From contig NZ_DASVCJ010000065.1 in NCBI RefSeq assembly GCF_036381655.1, positions 124,001 to 188,000 on the forward strand: a stretch of DNA of 64,000 nt, read 5' to 3'. The notes beneath the pieces were generated by a model. It was not told the DNA's origin. It ran no database searches and saw only the letters and a list, made by a program, of their open reading frames with translations. Positions within the stretch are counted from its first letter, which is position 1. Every line of letters starts with the position of its first letter. The stretch is from Ferrovibrio sp036381655 (lineage in GTDB: Bacteria; Pseudomonadota; Alphaproteobacteria; Ferrovibrionales; Ferrovibrionaceae). The position numbers and the translations under genes were made by a program. This document shows positions 8,886-18,119 of the stretch, piece after piece.

Positions 8886-11800
8886 ATGCTGGCGAATGTA
8901 ACGCTGGACGACAAATACACCCTAGAACGCGGCCGTGTTTTTCTGACCGGCACCCAGGCTCTGGTCCGGTTGCCGATGCTGCAGCGGAAACGCGATCTTG
9001 CCGCCGGCCTGAATACCGCCTGCTTCATATCCGGCTATCGCGGATCGCCGCTGGGCATGTTCGACCAGCAACTCTGGCGCGCCCGCAAATTTCTCAAAGA
9101 GAACCACATCCATTTTCAGCCTGGCGTGAATGAGGACCTCGCCGCCACCGCGGTCTGGGGCAGCCAGCAGCTCAATCTCTTCCCGCAGGCGAAATACGAC
9201 GGCGTCTTTGCCATTTGGTATGGCAAGGGCCCGGGCGTCGACCGTTCCATGGACGTCTTCAAGCACGGCAATTCCGCCGGCAGTTCGAAGCATGGCGGCG
9301 TGCTGGTGCTGTGCGGCGACGATCACGGCGCCGCCTCCTCCACCGTGGCGCATCAGTCCGAGCACATGATGATGGCCGCGATGATGCCGATGCTCAATCC
9401 GGCCTCGGTCCAGGAATTTCTCGATTACGGCCTGCTCGGCTGGGCGATGTCGCGCTATGCCGGCGTCTGGGTCGGCTTCAAATGCCAGACCGAGACGGTG
9501 GAAAGCTCGGCCAGCGTCTCGATCGACCCGGACCGGCTGCAAATCGTGCTGCCGCAGGATTACCAGCTGCCCGAAGGCGGGCTCAATATCCGCTGGCCCG
9601 ACGCCATCCTCGAGCAGGAGCTGCGCGTGCAGCGCGACAAGGGCTATGCCGCCTTGGCCTTTGCCCGCGCCAACAAGATCGACCGCGTCGTCATCGACAG
9701 CCCGAAGCCGAGGCTTGGCATCATCACCACGGGCAAGTCCTATCTGGATGTCCGCCAGGCGATGGACGATCTCGGCATCACCGAAGCGATGGCCGCCGAT
9801 CTCGGCATCCGGCTCTACAAGGTCGGCATGGTCTGGCCGCTGGAGCGCGAGGGAGCGCGGCACTTTGCCGAAGGCCTCGAAGAGGTCCTGGTCGTAGAAG
9901 AGAAGCGCGCCGTCATCGAGAACCAGCTCAAGGAACAGCTTTACAACTGGCGCGAAGACGTGCGCCCGCGTGTCGTCGGCAAGTTCGACGAGAATGGCGA
10001 ATGGCTGCTGCCGTCGGCCGGAGAACTCTCGCCGGGCATGGTCGCCAAGGCGATCTACAAACGCATCAGGAAGTTCCACACCAACCCGCGCATCGAAGAG
10101 CGCATCGCCTTCCTGGAACAGCAGGAGCGCGAACGCAACGCTGGCGCCGGCGGCACCAAGACCGCCCGCATCCCATATTTCTGCTCGGGCTGCCCGCACA
10201 ACACGTCCACCCGGGTGCCGGAAGGCAGCCGCGCCGTGGCCGGCATCGGCTGCCATTTCATGGCCGTGTGGATGGACCGCTCGACCGCGACCTTCACCCA
10301 GATGGGCGGCGAGGGCGTGCCCTGGATCGGCCAGGCGCCGTTCACCGACGAGAAGCACATCTTCGCCAACCTCGGCGACGGCACCTATTTCCATTCCGGT
10401 CTGCTGGCGATCCGTGCCGCGGTCGCCGCCAAGGCCAACATCACCTACAAGATCCTTTACAACGACGCGGTCGCCATGACAGGCGGCCAGCCGCATGACG
10501 GCCAGTTGGCGCCGCCGCAGATCAGCCGTCAGGTTTACGGCGAGGGCGTGCAGAAGATCGTCGTCGTCACCGACGAGCCGGAGAAATACCCCTCCGACAC
10601 CGAATGGGCGCCGGGGGTGACCATCCGCCACCGCGACGAACTCGATGCCGTGCAGAAGGAACTGCGCGAGATCGAGGGCGTCACGGTGCTGATCTACGAT
10701 CAGACCTGTGCCGCCGAGAAGCGCCGCCGCCGCAAGCGCGGCACCTTCCCGGACCCGCAGAAGCGCGTCTTCATCAATGACGAGGTCTGCGAGGGCTGCG
10801 GCGATTGCTCGGTACAGTCGAACTGCGTCTCGGTCGAGCCGCTGGAGACCGAACTCGGCCGCAAGCGCAAGATCAACCAATCCTCGTGCAACAAGGACTT
10901 CTCCTGCGTCAAAGGCTTCTGCCCCAGCTTCGTGTCCGTCCATGGCGGCAAGGTCAGGCGCGCCAAGGTCAAGCTGCATCAGGGACCGAACGAGGACGAC
11001 ATCGCCGAGCTGTTCGCCGGCCTGAAGGCGCCGGAGACTCCGGCGCTGGATCAGCCCTACAACATTCTGATCACCGGCATCGGCGGCACCGGCGTCGTCA
11101 CCATCGGGCAGATTCTCGGCATGGCCGCGCATGTGCAGGGCTACGGCACCAGCGTGCTGGACTTCACCGGCCTGGCGCAGAAGAACGGCGCGGTGCTGAG
11201 CCACGTGCGCATCGCCAGGAACCCCGACGATATCCACGCCGTGCGCATCGCCGCCGGCGGCGCTGATCTGGTGCTGGGCTGCGACATGGTGGTGGCGGCC
11301 GGCGATCAGGCGCTGGAGAAGATGCATCGCGGCGCAACCCGCGCCATCATCAACACGCATCTGACGCCCACCGCGGCCTTCACACTGAACCCGAACATCA
11401 AGTTCGACGACAACGAGATGGTACAGGCGATCCGCAAGGCGGCCGGCGAGAATCTCGCTGAATTCCTCGAGGGCACCAAGATCGCCACTGCGCTGATGGG
11501 CGACGCCATCGCCACCAACATGTTCATGCTCGGCTATGCGGTGCAGCGCGGTCTGATCCCGGTCTCGCTCGAGGCCCTGCTCAAGGCCATCGAGCTGAAC
11601 GGAACCGCGATCGATGCCAATATCCGCGCGCTGAACTGGGGCCGGCTCTACGCTCAGGACGCGAAGGCCGTGGAAGAGATCGTGCGGCCGACCGTGGTGG
11701 CGATGGAGCCGAAGAGCTTCGCGCAGGGCGTCGATGAACTGCTCGCCGACCGCGCGGCGCGCCTGGTTGCCTACCAGAACCGCGCTTATGCCGAGCGCTA

Positions 11801-12389
11801 CAAGACCCTGGTCGAAACAGCGCGCCAGGCCGAGGCCGCCAAGGCCAAGGGCATGACCGGCTTTGCCGAGGCCGTCGCGCGTTATGCCTACAAGCTGATG
11901 GCCTATAAGGACGAGTATGAAGTTGCGCGGCTGTATACCGACGGCAATTTCCTGAAGAAGCTGAATGCGCAGTTCGAGGGCGACTTCTCGCTGACCTTCC
12001 ATCTGGCGCCGCCGATCATCGCCCATCCCGACCCGGAAACCGGCGTGGCCGAGAAGCGGGAATTCGGCCCCTGGGTCTTCCGCGCCTTCAAGCTGCTGGC
12101 GAAGATGAAAGGCCTGCGCGGCACGGTATTCGACATCTTCGGCCGCACCGAGGAGCGCCGGCTGGAGCGCAAGCTGATCGAGGAATATTTCTCTCTCATC
12201 GAGGAGCTCTCGGCCAAGCTCACGTCCGAGAACCATGCGCTGGCGGTGCAACTCGCCCGCATCCCGGACGAGATCCGCGGCTTCGGCCATATCAAGATGC
12301 GCAACATCAAGGCGGCGCAGGCCAAGCGCGACAAGCTGCTGGCCGCCTTTCGCGCCCCCTCGTCGCCGCTGGCGACGGCGGCGGAGTAG
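8886..12389 (+). CDS. Fused indolepyruvate ferredoxin oxidoreductase family protein
   Basis: An 1167-residue single-chain 2-oxoacid:ferredoxin oxidoreductase of the IorA-IorB fusion type. The N-terminal part has pyrimidine/thiamine-diphosphate domains (FISGYRGSPLGMFDQQ, GVNEDLAATAVWGSQQ). The central TPP-binding part contains FCSGCPHN and NLGDGTYFHSG. A cysteine-rich Fe-S region follows (Cys635, 638, 641, 646 and Cys668, 674, 679), then the gamma-type domain starting ILITGIGGTGVVTIGQ. Family members decarboxylate aryl pyruvates (indole- or phenylpyruvate) to acyl-CoA and reduce ferredoxin. The ferredoxin-NADP reductase at 16806 could recycle the electron carrier, but the genes are not linked. 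Strong ribosome binding site; strong terminator downstream. Confidence 0.92.
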   Translation: MLANVTLDDKYTLERGRVFLTGTQALVRLPMLQRKRDLAAGLNTACFISGYRGSPLGMFDQQLWRARKFLKENHIHFQPGVNEDLAATAVWGSQQLNLFPQAKYDGVFAIWYGKGPGVDRSMDVFKHGNSAGSSKHGGVLVLCGDDHGAASSTVAHQSEHMMMAAMMPMLNPASVQEFLDYGLLGWAMSRYAGVWVGFKCQTETVESSASVSIDPDRLQIVLPQDYQLPEGGLNIRWPDAILEQELRVQRDKGYAALAFARANKIDRVVIDSPKPRLGIITTGKSYLDVRQAMDDLGITEAMAADLGIRLYKVGMVWPLEREGARHFAEGLEEVLVVEEKRAVIENQLKEQLYNWREDVRPRVVGKFDENGEWLLPSAGELSPGMVAKAIYKRIRKFHTNPRIEERIAFLEQQERERNAGAGGTKTARIPYFCSGCPHNTSTRVPEGSRAVAGIGCHFMAVWMDRSTATFTQMGGEGVPWIGQAPFTDEKHIFANLGDGTYFHSGLLAIRAAVAAKANITYKILYNDAVAMTGGQPHDGQLAPPQISRQVYGEGVQKIVVVTDEPEKYPSDTEWAPGVTIRHRDELDAVQKELREIEGVTVLIYDQTCAAEKRRRRKRGTFPDPQKRVFINDEVCEGCGDCSVQSNCVSVEPLETELGRKRKINQSSCNKDFSCVKGFCPSFVSVHGGKVRRAKVKLHQGPNEDDIAELFAGLKAPETPALDQPYNILITGIGGTGVVTIGQILGMAAHVQGYGTSVLDFTGLAQKNGAVLSHVRIARNPDDIHAVRIAAGGADLVLGCDMVVAAGDQALEKMHRGATRAIINTHLTPTAAFTLNPNIKFDDNEMVQAIRKAAGENLAEFLEGTKIATALMGDAIATNMFMLGYAVQRGLIPVSLEALLKAIELNGTAIDANIRALNWGRLYAQDAKAVEEIVRPTVVAMEPKSFAQGVDELLADRAARLVAYQNRAYAERYKTLVETARQAEAAKAKGMTGFAEAVARYAYKLMAYKDEYEVARLYTDGNFLKKLNAQFEGDFSLTFHLAPPIIAHPDPETGVAEKREFGPWVFRAFKLLAKMKGLRGTVFDIFGRTEERRLERKLIEEYFSLIEELSAKLTSENHALAVQLARIPDEIRGFGHIKMRNIKAAQAKRDKLLAAFRAPSSPLATAAE

Positions 12390-12454
12390 ATACGGCTCGC
12401 GAACCGGCCACGCGCGGCCCTGGAAAACGGTTCTCGGCCGCGGATCAGATGACG

Positions 12455-12491
12455 AAAAGATGCCCCGGCCCAGCCCGGGCATCTTTTTTTT
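12455..12491 (+). terminator. Rho-independent terminator
   Basis: Perfect 11-bp stem (12455-12465 with 12477-12487), 11-nt loop, and eight Ts at 12484-12491. It directly follows the oxidoreductase gene. The A-run at the 5' side of the stem would also make it work from the other strand. Confidence 0.9.
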
Positions 12492-12583
12492 GAAGGGGAC
12501 ATGCGCCTCACCTCGCGGCATGCCGTTGCGGCATTACCAAGAAGGTCATTGCCAGATCGCCGCTCTCATGCCGAGATAGGCGC

Positions 12584-13471
12584 ATGAATGCCGAAGCCCC
12601 TCCCGACCACATCGCGCCTGAGCGCATCCGCCTGCATCGCGCGGATGGCACCAGCTTCGCGCTGCTGCTGTTTCCGGCAGGCGATCCGCACGCGCCGGCG
12701 ATCCTGGTCGAGCCGGCGATGGGCGTGAAAGCCGGCTATTACCGGCCGCTGGCGCAGGCCCTGCTCGAGGCCGGCTGCAACGTCGCCGTCGCCGAGTTGC
12801 GCGGCCATGAGGAAGGCGGCGGGCGCAAGCCGGGCTGGAGCTACGATTTCGGCTATCATCATATGCTCACCGAGGATTGGCCTTTGGCGGTGCAAGCCGT
12901 GCAGGCGCGCTTTCCAGAAGCGCCCTTCTATCTGCTCGGCCATAGCCTCGGCGGCCAGATCAGCAGCCTCTATGCCGCGCATCATCCGGAGCAGCTAGCC
13001 GGGCTGATGCTGATCGCGGTCAGCTCGGTGCATTGGCGGCTCTGGTCCTGGCCGTTTCTGCTCTACAGCCAGCTCACCGTGCCGGTCAGCCATCTGGTCG
13101 GCCATTTTCCGGGCCGCTACTTCCGTTTCGCCGGCCGCGAGGCGCGCAGCGTGATCCGCGACTGGGCGCGGCAGGCGCGCACCGGCCGTTTCTACTTCGG
13201 CAAGCCGCGCATCGATCACGATGCAAAGCTCAGGACACTGGCCATTCCGGTGCTGGCGATCTCGCTGGAAGGCGATTTCTTTGCGCCGCGCAAGGCGATG
13301 GATGGAATCCTGAATAAATTTCCCAAGGCGCAGCTGACGCGTCATCATCTCGGCCCCAAGGCGATGGGTTTCGAGGGCATCGACCATTTCCGCTGGGTCC
13401 GCAGGCCGCAGGTCGTATTGCCGGCAATAACGGAATGGCTGGCTCTACGGCGCCGCCATGCCCGCGCCTGA
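12584..13471 (+). CDS. Alpha/beta hydrolase (serine hydrolase)
   Basis: A 295-residue alpha/beta-hydrolase fold. The nucleophile elbow is GHSLGGQ, in the segment FYLLGHSLGGQISSLYA; a late acidic residue in ISLEGDFFAP and a C-terminal His in GIDHFRWVRR complete a plausible triad. VEPAMGVKAGYYRPLAQALLE resembles the group of bacterial hydrolases annotated only as alpha/beta fold. Substrate is unknown. It stands alone after a terminator and converges on the small secreted protein at 13536. Confidence 0.85.
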   Translation: MNAEAPPDHIAPERIRLHRADGTSFALLLFPAGDPHAPAILVEPAMGVKAGYYRPLAQALLEAGCNVAVAELRGHEEGGGRKPGWSYDFGYHHMLTEDWPLAVQAVQARFPEAPFYLLGHSLGGQISSLYAAHHPEQLAGLMLIAVSSVHWRLWSWPFLLYSQLTVPVSHLVGHFPGRYFRFAGREARSVIRDWARQARTGRFYFGKPRIDHDAKLRTLAIPVLAISLEGDFFAPRKAMDGILNKFPKAQLTRHHLGPKAMGFEGIDHFRWVRRPQVVLPAITEWLALRRRHARA

Positions 13472-13535
13472 CGCGGGCGATCCATGTTCATGTCAGCCTT
13501 TATTGTCGTCCCCGCGGGAGCGGGAGCCGAGGGCC

Positions 13536-13925
13536 TCACCCGCCCTCGTAGCATTTGACGATGGTGCGCTCGCCGCTGTCGCTGTTCTTGTCGGGCACGC
13601 GGCGGATTTCCATCGTGCCGCCGCTTTTCAGCCGGCATTCGCCCAGCGGCACCCAGGTGGAGCGCAAGGTGACGATGATACGGTCATTCGGCGCCAGCGG
13701 CGTCGGCGCGCAATAGCGCATCACCTCGCGCGGCTTCACGCCGACCGTGCTGCGCGTGCCATTGTCGTTGCGCTGGATCGTCACCGGCCAGTTGAAGGTA
13801 GTCAGGTTCGCCACCGAAATGCAGGCCGGCCGGTCGGCGGCGAAAATGCGGCTGCTCGCCTGCGCCGATGCTCCGCCCGACAGGGCGCAGAGCAGCGCGG
13901 CCACGATCGGGATGTGGCCGCGCAT
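13536..13925 (-). CDS. Small secreted protein of unknown function
   Basis: A 129-residue protein with a clear Sec signal peptide (MRGHIPIVAALLCALSGGA, cleavage expected near SAQA, residue 22). The mature part has four Cys (in PACISV, RYCAPTP, GECRLKS, VKCYEGG), likely forming two disulfides in the periplasm. I recognise no family. It starts 6 bp after the gapR-like stop codon and is probably co-transcribed with it. Confidence 0.75.
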   Translation of the reverse strand: MRGHIPIVAALLCALSGGASAQASSRIFAADRPACISVANLTTFNWPVTIQRNDNGTRSTVGVKPREVMRYCAPTPLAPNDRIIVTLRSTWVPLGECRLKSGGTMEIRRVPDKNSDSGERTIVKCYEGG

Positions 13926-13931
13926 GGCTGG

Positions 13932-14222
13932 TTACTCGGCAGCCTCGGCGTCGGCGGCGCCGTGGCCGACGGTCATGCCGAGCGCTTCCATATAGACCTC
14001 GAGCAGGCTTTCCTGTTCGGCCAGTTCGGCGCGATCCAGTTTGCGCAGCTTGATCACCTGACGGAGAATCTTGGTATCGAAGCCATGCGCCTTGGCTTCG
14101 GCATAGACCTCGCGGATGTCGTCGGCGAGCGCCTTCTTCTCCTCTTCCAGCCGCTCGATGCGGGCGACGATCTGATTCAACTGGTCGGCGGAGAAATTGC
14201 CGGAGATCAACTTGGTGGCCAT
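13932..14222 (-). CDS. gapR: GapR-family (DUF2312/UPF0335) nucleoid-associated protein
   Basis: A 96-residue DUF2312 protein. The core QLNQIVARIERLEEEKKA, then DIREVYAEAKAHGFD, then LRQVIKLRKLDR matches the GapR/UPF0335 family of alphaproteobacteria. In Caulobacter, GapR is an essential coiled-coil clamp that binds overtwisted DNA ahead of replication and stimulates topoisomerases; that role is transferred by homology. An AGG about 9 nt upstream serves as ribosome binding site. Inverted DnaA-box-like sequences lie about 100 bp upstream. Confidence 0.85.
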   Translation of the reverse strand: MATKLISGNFSADQLNQIVARIERLEEEKKALADDIREVYAEAKAHGFDTKILRQVIKLRKLDRAELAEQESLLEVYMEALGMTVGHGAADAEAAE

Positions 14223-14312
14223 AGACGGGACCTCGAGGAAGTGAGAACTGACTGGCGCGGATTATACCGGGCCGGGCCGCCCCTCCAACCGCCAAGACCG
14301 CTCAGGAGCCAG

Positions 14313-14344
14313 TTATCCACAGGAATGCGCCGCCCTGTGGGTAA
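14313..14344. promoter_or_regulatory. Inverted pair of DnaA-box-like sites upstream of gapR
   Basis: TTATCCACA (14313-14321), a perfect DnaA box, faces TGTGGGTAA (14336-14344), the inverted box with one mismatch. Including GG/CC flanks the arms match at 10 of 11 positions with a 10-nt centre. The site is between the DUF1244 stop codon and gapR. It could be a DnaA-regulated promoter element, or simply a hairpin ending the DUF1244 transcript; without a T-run I favour the former only weakly. Confidence 0.5.
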
Positions 14345-14665
14345 TCAATGCTGATGGGCTTTATGCGCCTCGGCAAAGGCCTTCTGCTGCTCCGGGGTGG
14401 CTTCTTTCTGGTATTTCTTCTGCCATTCCGGATACGGCATGCCATAGATGATCTCGCGCGCCGCCATCTTGTCGAGCGCGATGCCCTTCTCCTTCGCCGC
14501 GTCCTGATACCAGTTGCTCAGGCAGTTGCGGCAGAACCCGGCCAGGTTCATCAGATCGATATTCTGCACGTCGGTGCGGCCGCGCAGATGCTCGACCAGC
14601 CGGCGGAAGGCAGCGGCTTCCAATTCAGTGCGGGTCTTGTCGTCGATTGTCGGCGTGTCGCTCAT
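14345..14665 (-). CDS. DUF1244 domain-containing protein
   Basis: A 106-residue protein starting MSDTPTIDDK (an ATG 12 bp upstream is possible but less like the family). It contains the DUF1244 core, including AAAFRRLVEHLRGRTDVQNI, LMNLAGFCRNCLSNWY and MPYPEWQKKYQ, with the CRNC cysteine pair. The family is widespread in proteobacteria; biochemical function is not established. It follows the YbdK-like ligase gene by 24 bp and is probably in its operon. Confidence 0.9.
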   Translation of the reverse strand: MSDTPTIDDKTRTELEAAAFRRLVEHLRGRTDVQNIDLMNLAGFCRNCLSNWYQDAAKEKGIALDKMAAREIIYGMPYPEWQKKYQKEATPEQQKAFAEAHKAHQH

Positions 14666-14689
14666 GCCATCCTCCATCGTCGCATTCTG

Positions 14690-15832
14690 CTATTGCGGTA
14701 TTGCGAAATTGACCGTCTCGGCGATCAACCAATCCACCACGGCCTTCAGCGCCGCGGGCTTGTCCATGCCAGCATGTAGCGCGTCGCGGTAGACTTGCAA
14801 CTGGCGCTGCGCCGAGGTGCCGCGCTTCAGAATCCCTCGCGCGCGCTCGACCTCGGCCTGGCAGCCGAGCGCCTTGGCCTCGTCATGCGTCAGTTCGAGC
14901 AGTTCCTCCAGCAGATCGGCATAGGGCACCGCCTTGCCCTTGCCGAAATCGACCAGCCGGCCGGCGGCGCCATAGCGCTGCGCCAGCCAGCGGTTCTCGT
15001 CGATCAGGGTGTTGGCATAGACCCGCCAGCGCTGGTTCTTCTGCTTCAGCCGCAGCAGCGCCGCCAAAAGGCAGAGATAAAGCGCGGCCACGCTGATGCC
15101 GTCGTCCAGCCGCGTGCAGACATCGGTGATGCGCATCTCCAAGGTCGGATAGCGCGCCGAGGGGCGGATATCCCACCACAGCTTGGTGGCGTCTTCGATC
15201 AGCCCGGCCTGCATCAGCCGGTTCACCATGCGCTGATACTCGCCCCAGGATTCGAAGCGTTCCGGCAGCCCGGTGCGCGGCAGACTGTCGAAGACGGAAA
15301 GCCGATACGATTGCAGCCCGCTTTCCTCGCCCTGCCAGAAGGGCGACGACGTCGACAGCGCCAGCAGATGCGGCAGGAAGTAGCTCACCTGATTCATCAG
15401 GTCGATGCGCAGGTCTTCGTCGGGGATGCCGACATGCACATGCATGCCGCAGATGATCAGCCGCCGCGCCACGCCGGCTAGGTCCTTGGCCAGCCTGTCG
15501 TAGCGCTCCTTTTCGGTATGCCGCTGCTCGCTCCAGCGCGCGAAGGGATGCGTGCTCGCCGCGATCGGCGCCAGGCCGTGGCGGCCGGCAACGTCGGCAA
15601 CCGCCTGCCGCAGCCGCACCAGGTCGGCGCGGGCCTCGGTGAGGTTGCCGCAGACCTTGGTCGAAACCTCGATCTGGCATTTGAGGAATTCGGGATTGAT
15701 CTGTCCGCCGGCGAGGGCCTCGCATTCACCGAGCATCGCGTCCGGCGGCTCGACCGCCAGCGCGCCGCTGCCGGCTTCGACCAGCAGATGCTCTTCCTCG
15801 ATCCCGATGGTGAAATCGCTTGCGCCGATCAT
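14690..15832 (-). CDS. YbdK-type carboxylate-amine ligase (GCS2 family)
   Basis: A 380-residue glutamate-cysteine-ligase-2-like enzyme; the start at 15832 gives MIGASDFTIGIEEEHLLVE, the usual N-terminus with the IEEE metal/ATP motif. HPFARW, then GMHVHVGI, then MRITDVCTR and the C-terminal basic region fit the YbdK family. Family members have weak gamma-glutamylcysteine ligase activity in vitro, so the true carboxylate and amine are unknown. It starts 19 bp after the amidohydrolase stop, suggesting an operon with it. Confidence 0.9.
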   Translation of the reverse strand: MIGASDFTIGIEEEHLLVEAGSGALAVEPPDAMLGECEALAGGQINPEFLKCQIEVSTKVCGNLTEARADLVRLRQAVADVAGRHGLAPIAASTHPFARWSEQRHTEKERYDRLAKDLAGVARRLIICGMHVHVGIPDEDLRIDLMNQVSYFLPHLLALSTSSPFWQGEESGLQSYRLSVFDSLPRTGLPERFESWGEYQRMVNRLMQAGLIEDATKLWWDIRPSARYPTLEMRITDVCTRLDDGISVAALYLCLLAALLRLKQKNQRWRVYANTLIDENRWLAQRYGAAGRLVDFGKGKAVPYADLLEELLELTHDEAKALGCQAEVERARGILKRGTSAQRQLQVYRDALHAGMDKPAALKAVVDWLIAETVNFAIPQ

Positions 15833-15851
15833 GCCTCTACCCGAGCGCACT

Positions 15852-16649
15852 CTACCACGCGGCCTGAACCCTTGCAGCCGGCTGCCACAGGCCGGCCTCG
15901 GCTAGCATGCGGCGGAAACAGCGCTCCAGCCGCACGGCCCATTGCGCCGCGCCGGCCGCGTCGCTCACCAGATCCTGACGCACTTCGATCATGGCATGCG
16001 GCAGGCCGCGATCCTGGCCATGCGCGAAGATCGAAAAGCCCGAATGGGTGCGGCCGCTATAGGGCTCGTTGTCGCCGACCACCAGATCGCCCTCGTCGCG
16101 CAAAGCGCGCAGCAGCGGCGCCGCCAGACGGTCGTCACGGTCCCAGACCACGCCGATATGCCAGGGGCGGTCTGCCGGATTGATCCGCAGGCGCGGCGTG
16201 AAGCTGTGGATCGACAGCAGGGCCGGCACGCAGCCGCGCTGGCGCACCGTCTCCAGCATATTGTCGATGGCCGCGTGATAGGGCCAGAAATAGGTTTGCC
16301 GGCGGCGTTCCCGTTCGGCCTCATCGAGATTGCGGTTGCCCGGCACCGCAGTACCGTCACTGACCTCGCAGATCGAGGTCAGGTCATCCGGCCGGCGGTT
16401 GCAGTCGATCACCAGCCGCGAGACGCCCGACAGCACGGCCGGAGCATCGAGCGCTTCCGACAATCGCTCGCAGATCGCCGCCGTGCCGGGATCCCAGCCG
16501 ATATGGCGGGAAAGTTCGTCCTCGCTCAGGCCGAGTTGCTTCAGCCTCGGCGGCACGCGGCAACTCGCGTGATCGCAGATCAGCACGATCGGCGCATGGC
16601 CCTGGGGATTGAGGACGCGAAAACTCGGAGGGTCGTCTTCCGTGGTCAT
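15852..16649 (-). CDS. N-formylglutamate amidohydrolase family protein
   Basis: A 265-residue zinc hydrolase of the HutG/N-formylglutamate deformylase-like family. It shows IVLICDHASCRVPP, then SRHIGWDPGTA, then SRLVIDCNRRPDD, then LLSIHSFTPRL with the expected His/Asp metal ligands. Without histidine-degradation genes nearby, the real substrate may be another N-formyl or acyl amino acid. It heads the leftward run with the YbdK-like ligase, DUF1244 and possibly gapR. Confidence 0.87.
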   Translation of the reverse strand: MTTEDDPPSFRVLNPQGHAPIVLICDHASCRVPPRLKQLGLSEDELSRHIGWDPGTAAICERLSEALDAPAVLSGVSRLVIDCNRRPDDLTSICEVSDGTAVPGNRNLDEAERERRRQTYFWPYHAAIDNMLETVRQRGCVPALLSIHSFTPRLRINPADRPWHIGVVWDRDDRLAAPLLRALRDEGDLVVGDNEPYSGRTHSGFSIFAHGQDRGLPHAMIEVRQDLVSDAAGAAQWAVRLERCFRRMLAEAGLWQPAARVQAAW

Positions 16650-16805
16650 GTCTGGGAATTGGCTCTGATATCGCGCGGCTCCGGAAACGGCCTCTCGAAA
16701 ACAGCAGTATCGGGGCGTTCGGTCAGCGGCCGGGGCAGGTTTGCATCCAAGGGGCAGGCTGCATTAAAGTTGCAACGTCCTGGCCATCATAACCGAAATC
16801 GTCCC

Positions 16806-18119
16806 GTGCTGCACCATATCGCCATCATCGGCAGCGGTCCTTCCGGATTGTTCTGCGCCGATGCCCTGCTCCGCCAGCGTCCCGATCTCAAGATCGACGT
16901 CTTCGACCGGCTGCCGACGCCCTACGGCCTGATCCGCTTCGGCGTCGCCCCCGATCACCAGGGCACCAAGGCGGTGACCCGCCAGTTCGACCGTTTGTTC
17001 GGCGGCGGTTCCTTGCGGTTCATCGGCAATGTGGCGGTTGGCGCGGACCTGCCGCTGGGGCGGCTGAGCGAACATTACGATGCCGTCGTGCTGGCCCTGG
17101 GCGCCCATGCCGACCGCGCGCTCGGCATCCCCGGCGAGGACCTGCCCGGCCGCTACGGCTCGATGGCCTTCGTCGGCTGGTATAACGGCCATCCCGATTT
17201 CCGCCATCTCGACCCGCTGCTGGATGCGCCGGGCATCGCCGTGATCGGCATGGGCAATGTCGCGGTCGACATCGTGCGCGTGCTGGGCAAGACACCGGCT
17301 GAGATGACCGCCAGCGATCTATGCGTCCATGCCGCCGAAGTCATCGCCGCCGCGCCGGTCACCGATCTGTACATCATCGGCCGGCGCGGCCCGGCGGAGG
17401 CGAGTTTCACCAGCGCCGAACTGGCCGAACTCGGCCGGCTGGAGCGGGTGCGCCCCATCGTCGAGAAGGCCGATCTGCCGGACGGGCTGCCTTCAGGGAT
17501 CGATCCGGCCGAGGCGAAGATCAAAGAGAAGAACCTGCAAATCCTGCACGACTTTGCCGCGCGCACGGATGACAGGCCGGTAAAACTGCATTTCCTCTTT
17601 CACAGCATCCCCGAAGCCGTGCTGGGCCAGAGCCGCGTCGAAGGCCTGAAGCTGAAGGGCCGCGCCGCGCCGCTTTCCGCCGGTACCGTGATCAGCGCCA
17701 TCGGCTACCGCACGGCGGCAACCGGCGACCTGCCGCAGCCGAACCAGAACGGCATCATTCCGAATGACAACGGTCGGGTGGCGCCTGGATTATACGTCGT
17801 CGGCTGGGCCAAGCGCGGTCCGTCGGGCACCATCCCGACCAACCGTTTGGAAGCCAAATCCGTCGCCGACCGCATGCTGGCCGATTTCGCCGATGATACG
17901 GCGCCGGCCAAGTCCGGCAGCGCCGCGCTCGACACCTGGCTGCGCCAGCAGGGCCTCACGGTGATCGACTGGCCGGGCTGGAAGCGGATCGAGGCGGCGG
18001 AAATCGCTGCCGCCCGGCAGGGCAGCCCGCGCGAGAAGCTGGCCGACTGGGCCGGGCTGCGTCAGGCGGCCCTCCCGTCCGAAACCCAGCCGGCAGCACC
18101 CCGGGCCGGACAGCAGTGA
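16806..18119 (+). CDS. Ferredoxin/adrenodoxin-type NADP+ reductase (FprA-like)
   Basis: A 437-residue flavoprotein. I chose the GTG at 16806 because it places the FAD motif (HIAIIGSGPSG) at the N-terminus; the open frame extends upstream only by chance. AVIGMGNVAVDIVR is the NADP-binding GxGxxA, and VGWAKRGPSGTIPTNR is the C-terminal signature of mitochondrial-adrenodoxin-reductase-type enzymes. Role: electron transfer between NADPH and ferredoxin. The stop overlaps the next start (GTGA), so it is translationally coupled to the MFS gene. Confidence 0.9.
   Translation: MLHHIAIIGSGPSGLFCADALLRQRPDLKIDVFDRLPTPYGLIRFGVAPDHQGTKAVTRQFDRLFGGGSLRFIGNVAVGADLPLGRLSEHYDAVVLALGAHADRALGIPGEDLPGRYGSMAFVGWYNGHPDFRHLDPLLDAPGIAVIGMGNVAVDIVRVLGKTPAEMTASDLCVHAAEVIAAAPVTDLYIIGRRGPAEASFTSAELAELGRLERVRPIVEKADLPDGLPSGIDPAEAKIKEKNLQILHDFAARTDDRPVKLHFLFHSIPEAVLGQSRVEGLKLKGRAAPLSAGTVISAIGYRTAATGDLPQPNQNGIIPNDNGRVAPGLYVVGWAKRGPSGTIPTNRLEAKSVADRMLADFADDTAPAKSGSAALDTWLRQQGLTVIDWPGWKRIEAAEIAAARQGSPREKLADWAGLRQAALPSETQPAAPRAGQQ

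Noticed and set aside
8922..12521. A 1199-codon open frame antisense to the ferredoxin oxidoreductase gene
   Set aside because: Composition is that of a GC-rich shadow frame; the opposite strand has full family motifs. The same applies to long antisense frames over pepF, aarF, fadB/prfC, hldE, actS, zwf, ctaD and the PAS/EAL gene.
15942..18119. Long N-terminal extension of the ferredoxin-NADP reductase
   Set aside because: The first 288 codons are antisense to the N-formylglutamate amidohydrolase; the FAD motif starts right after GTG 16806.
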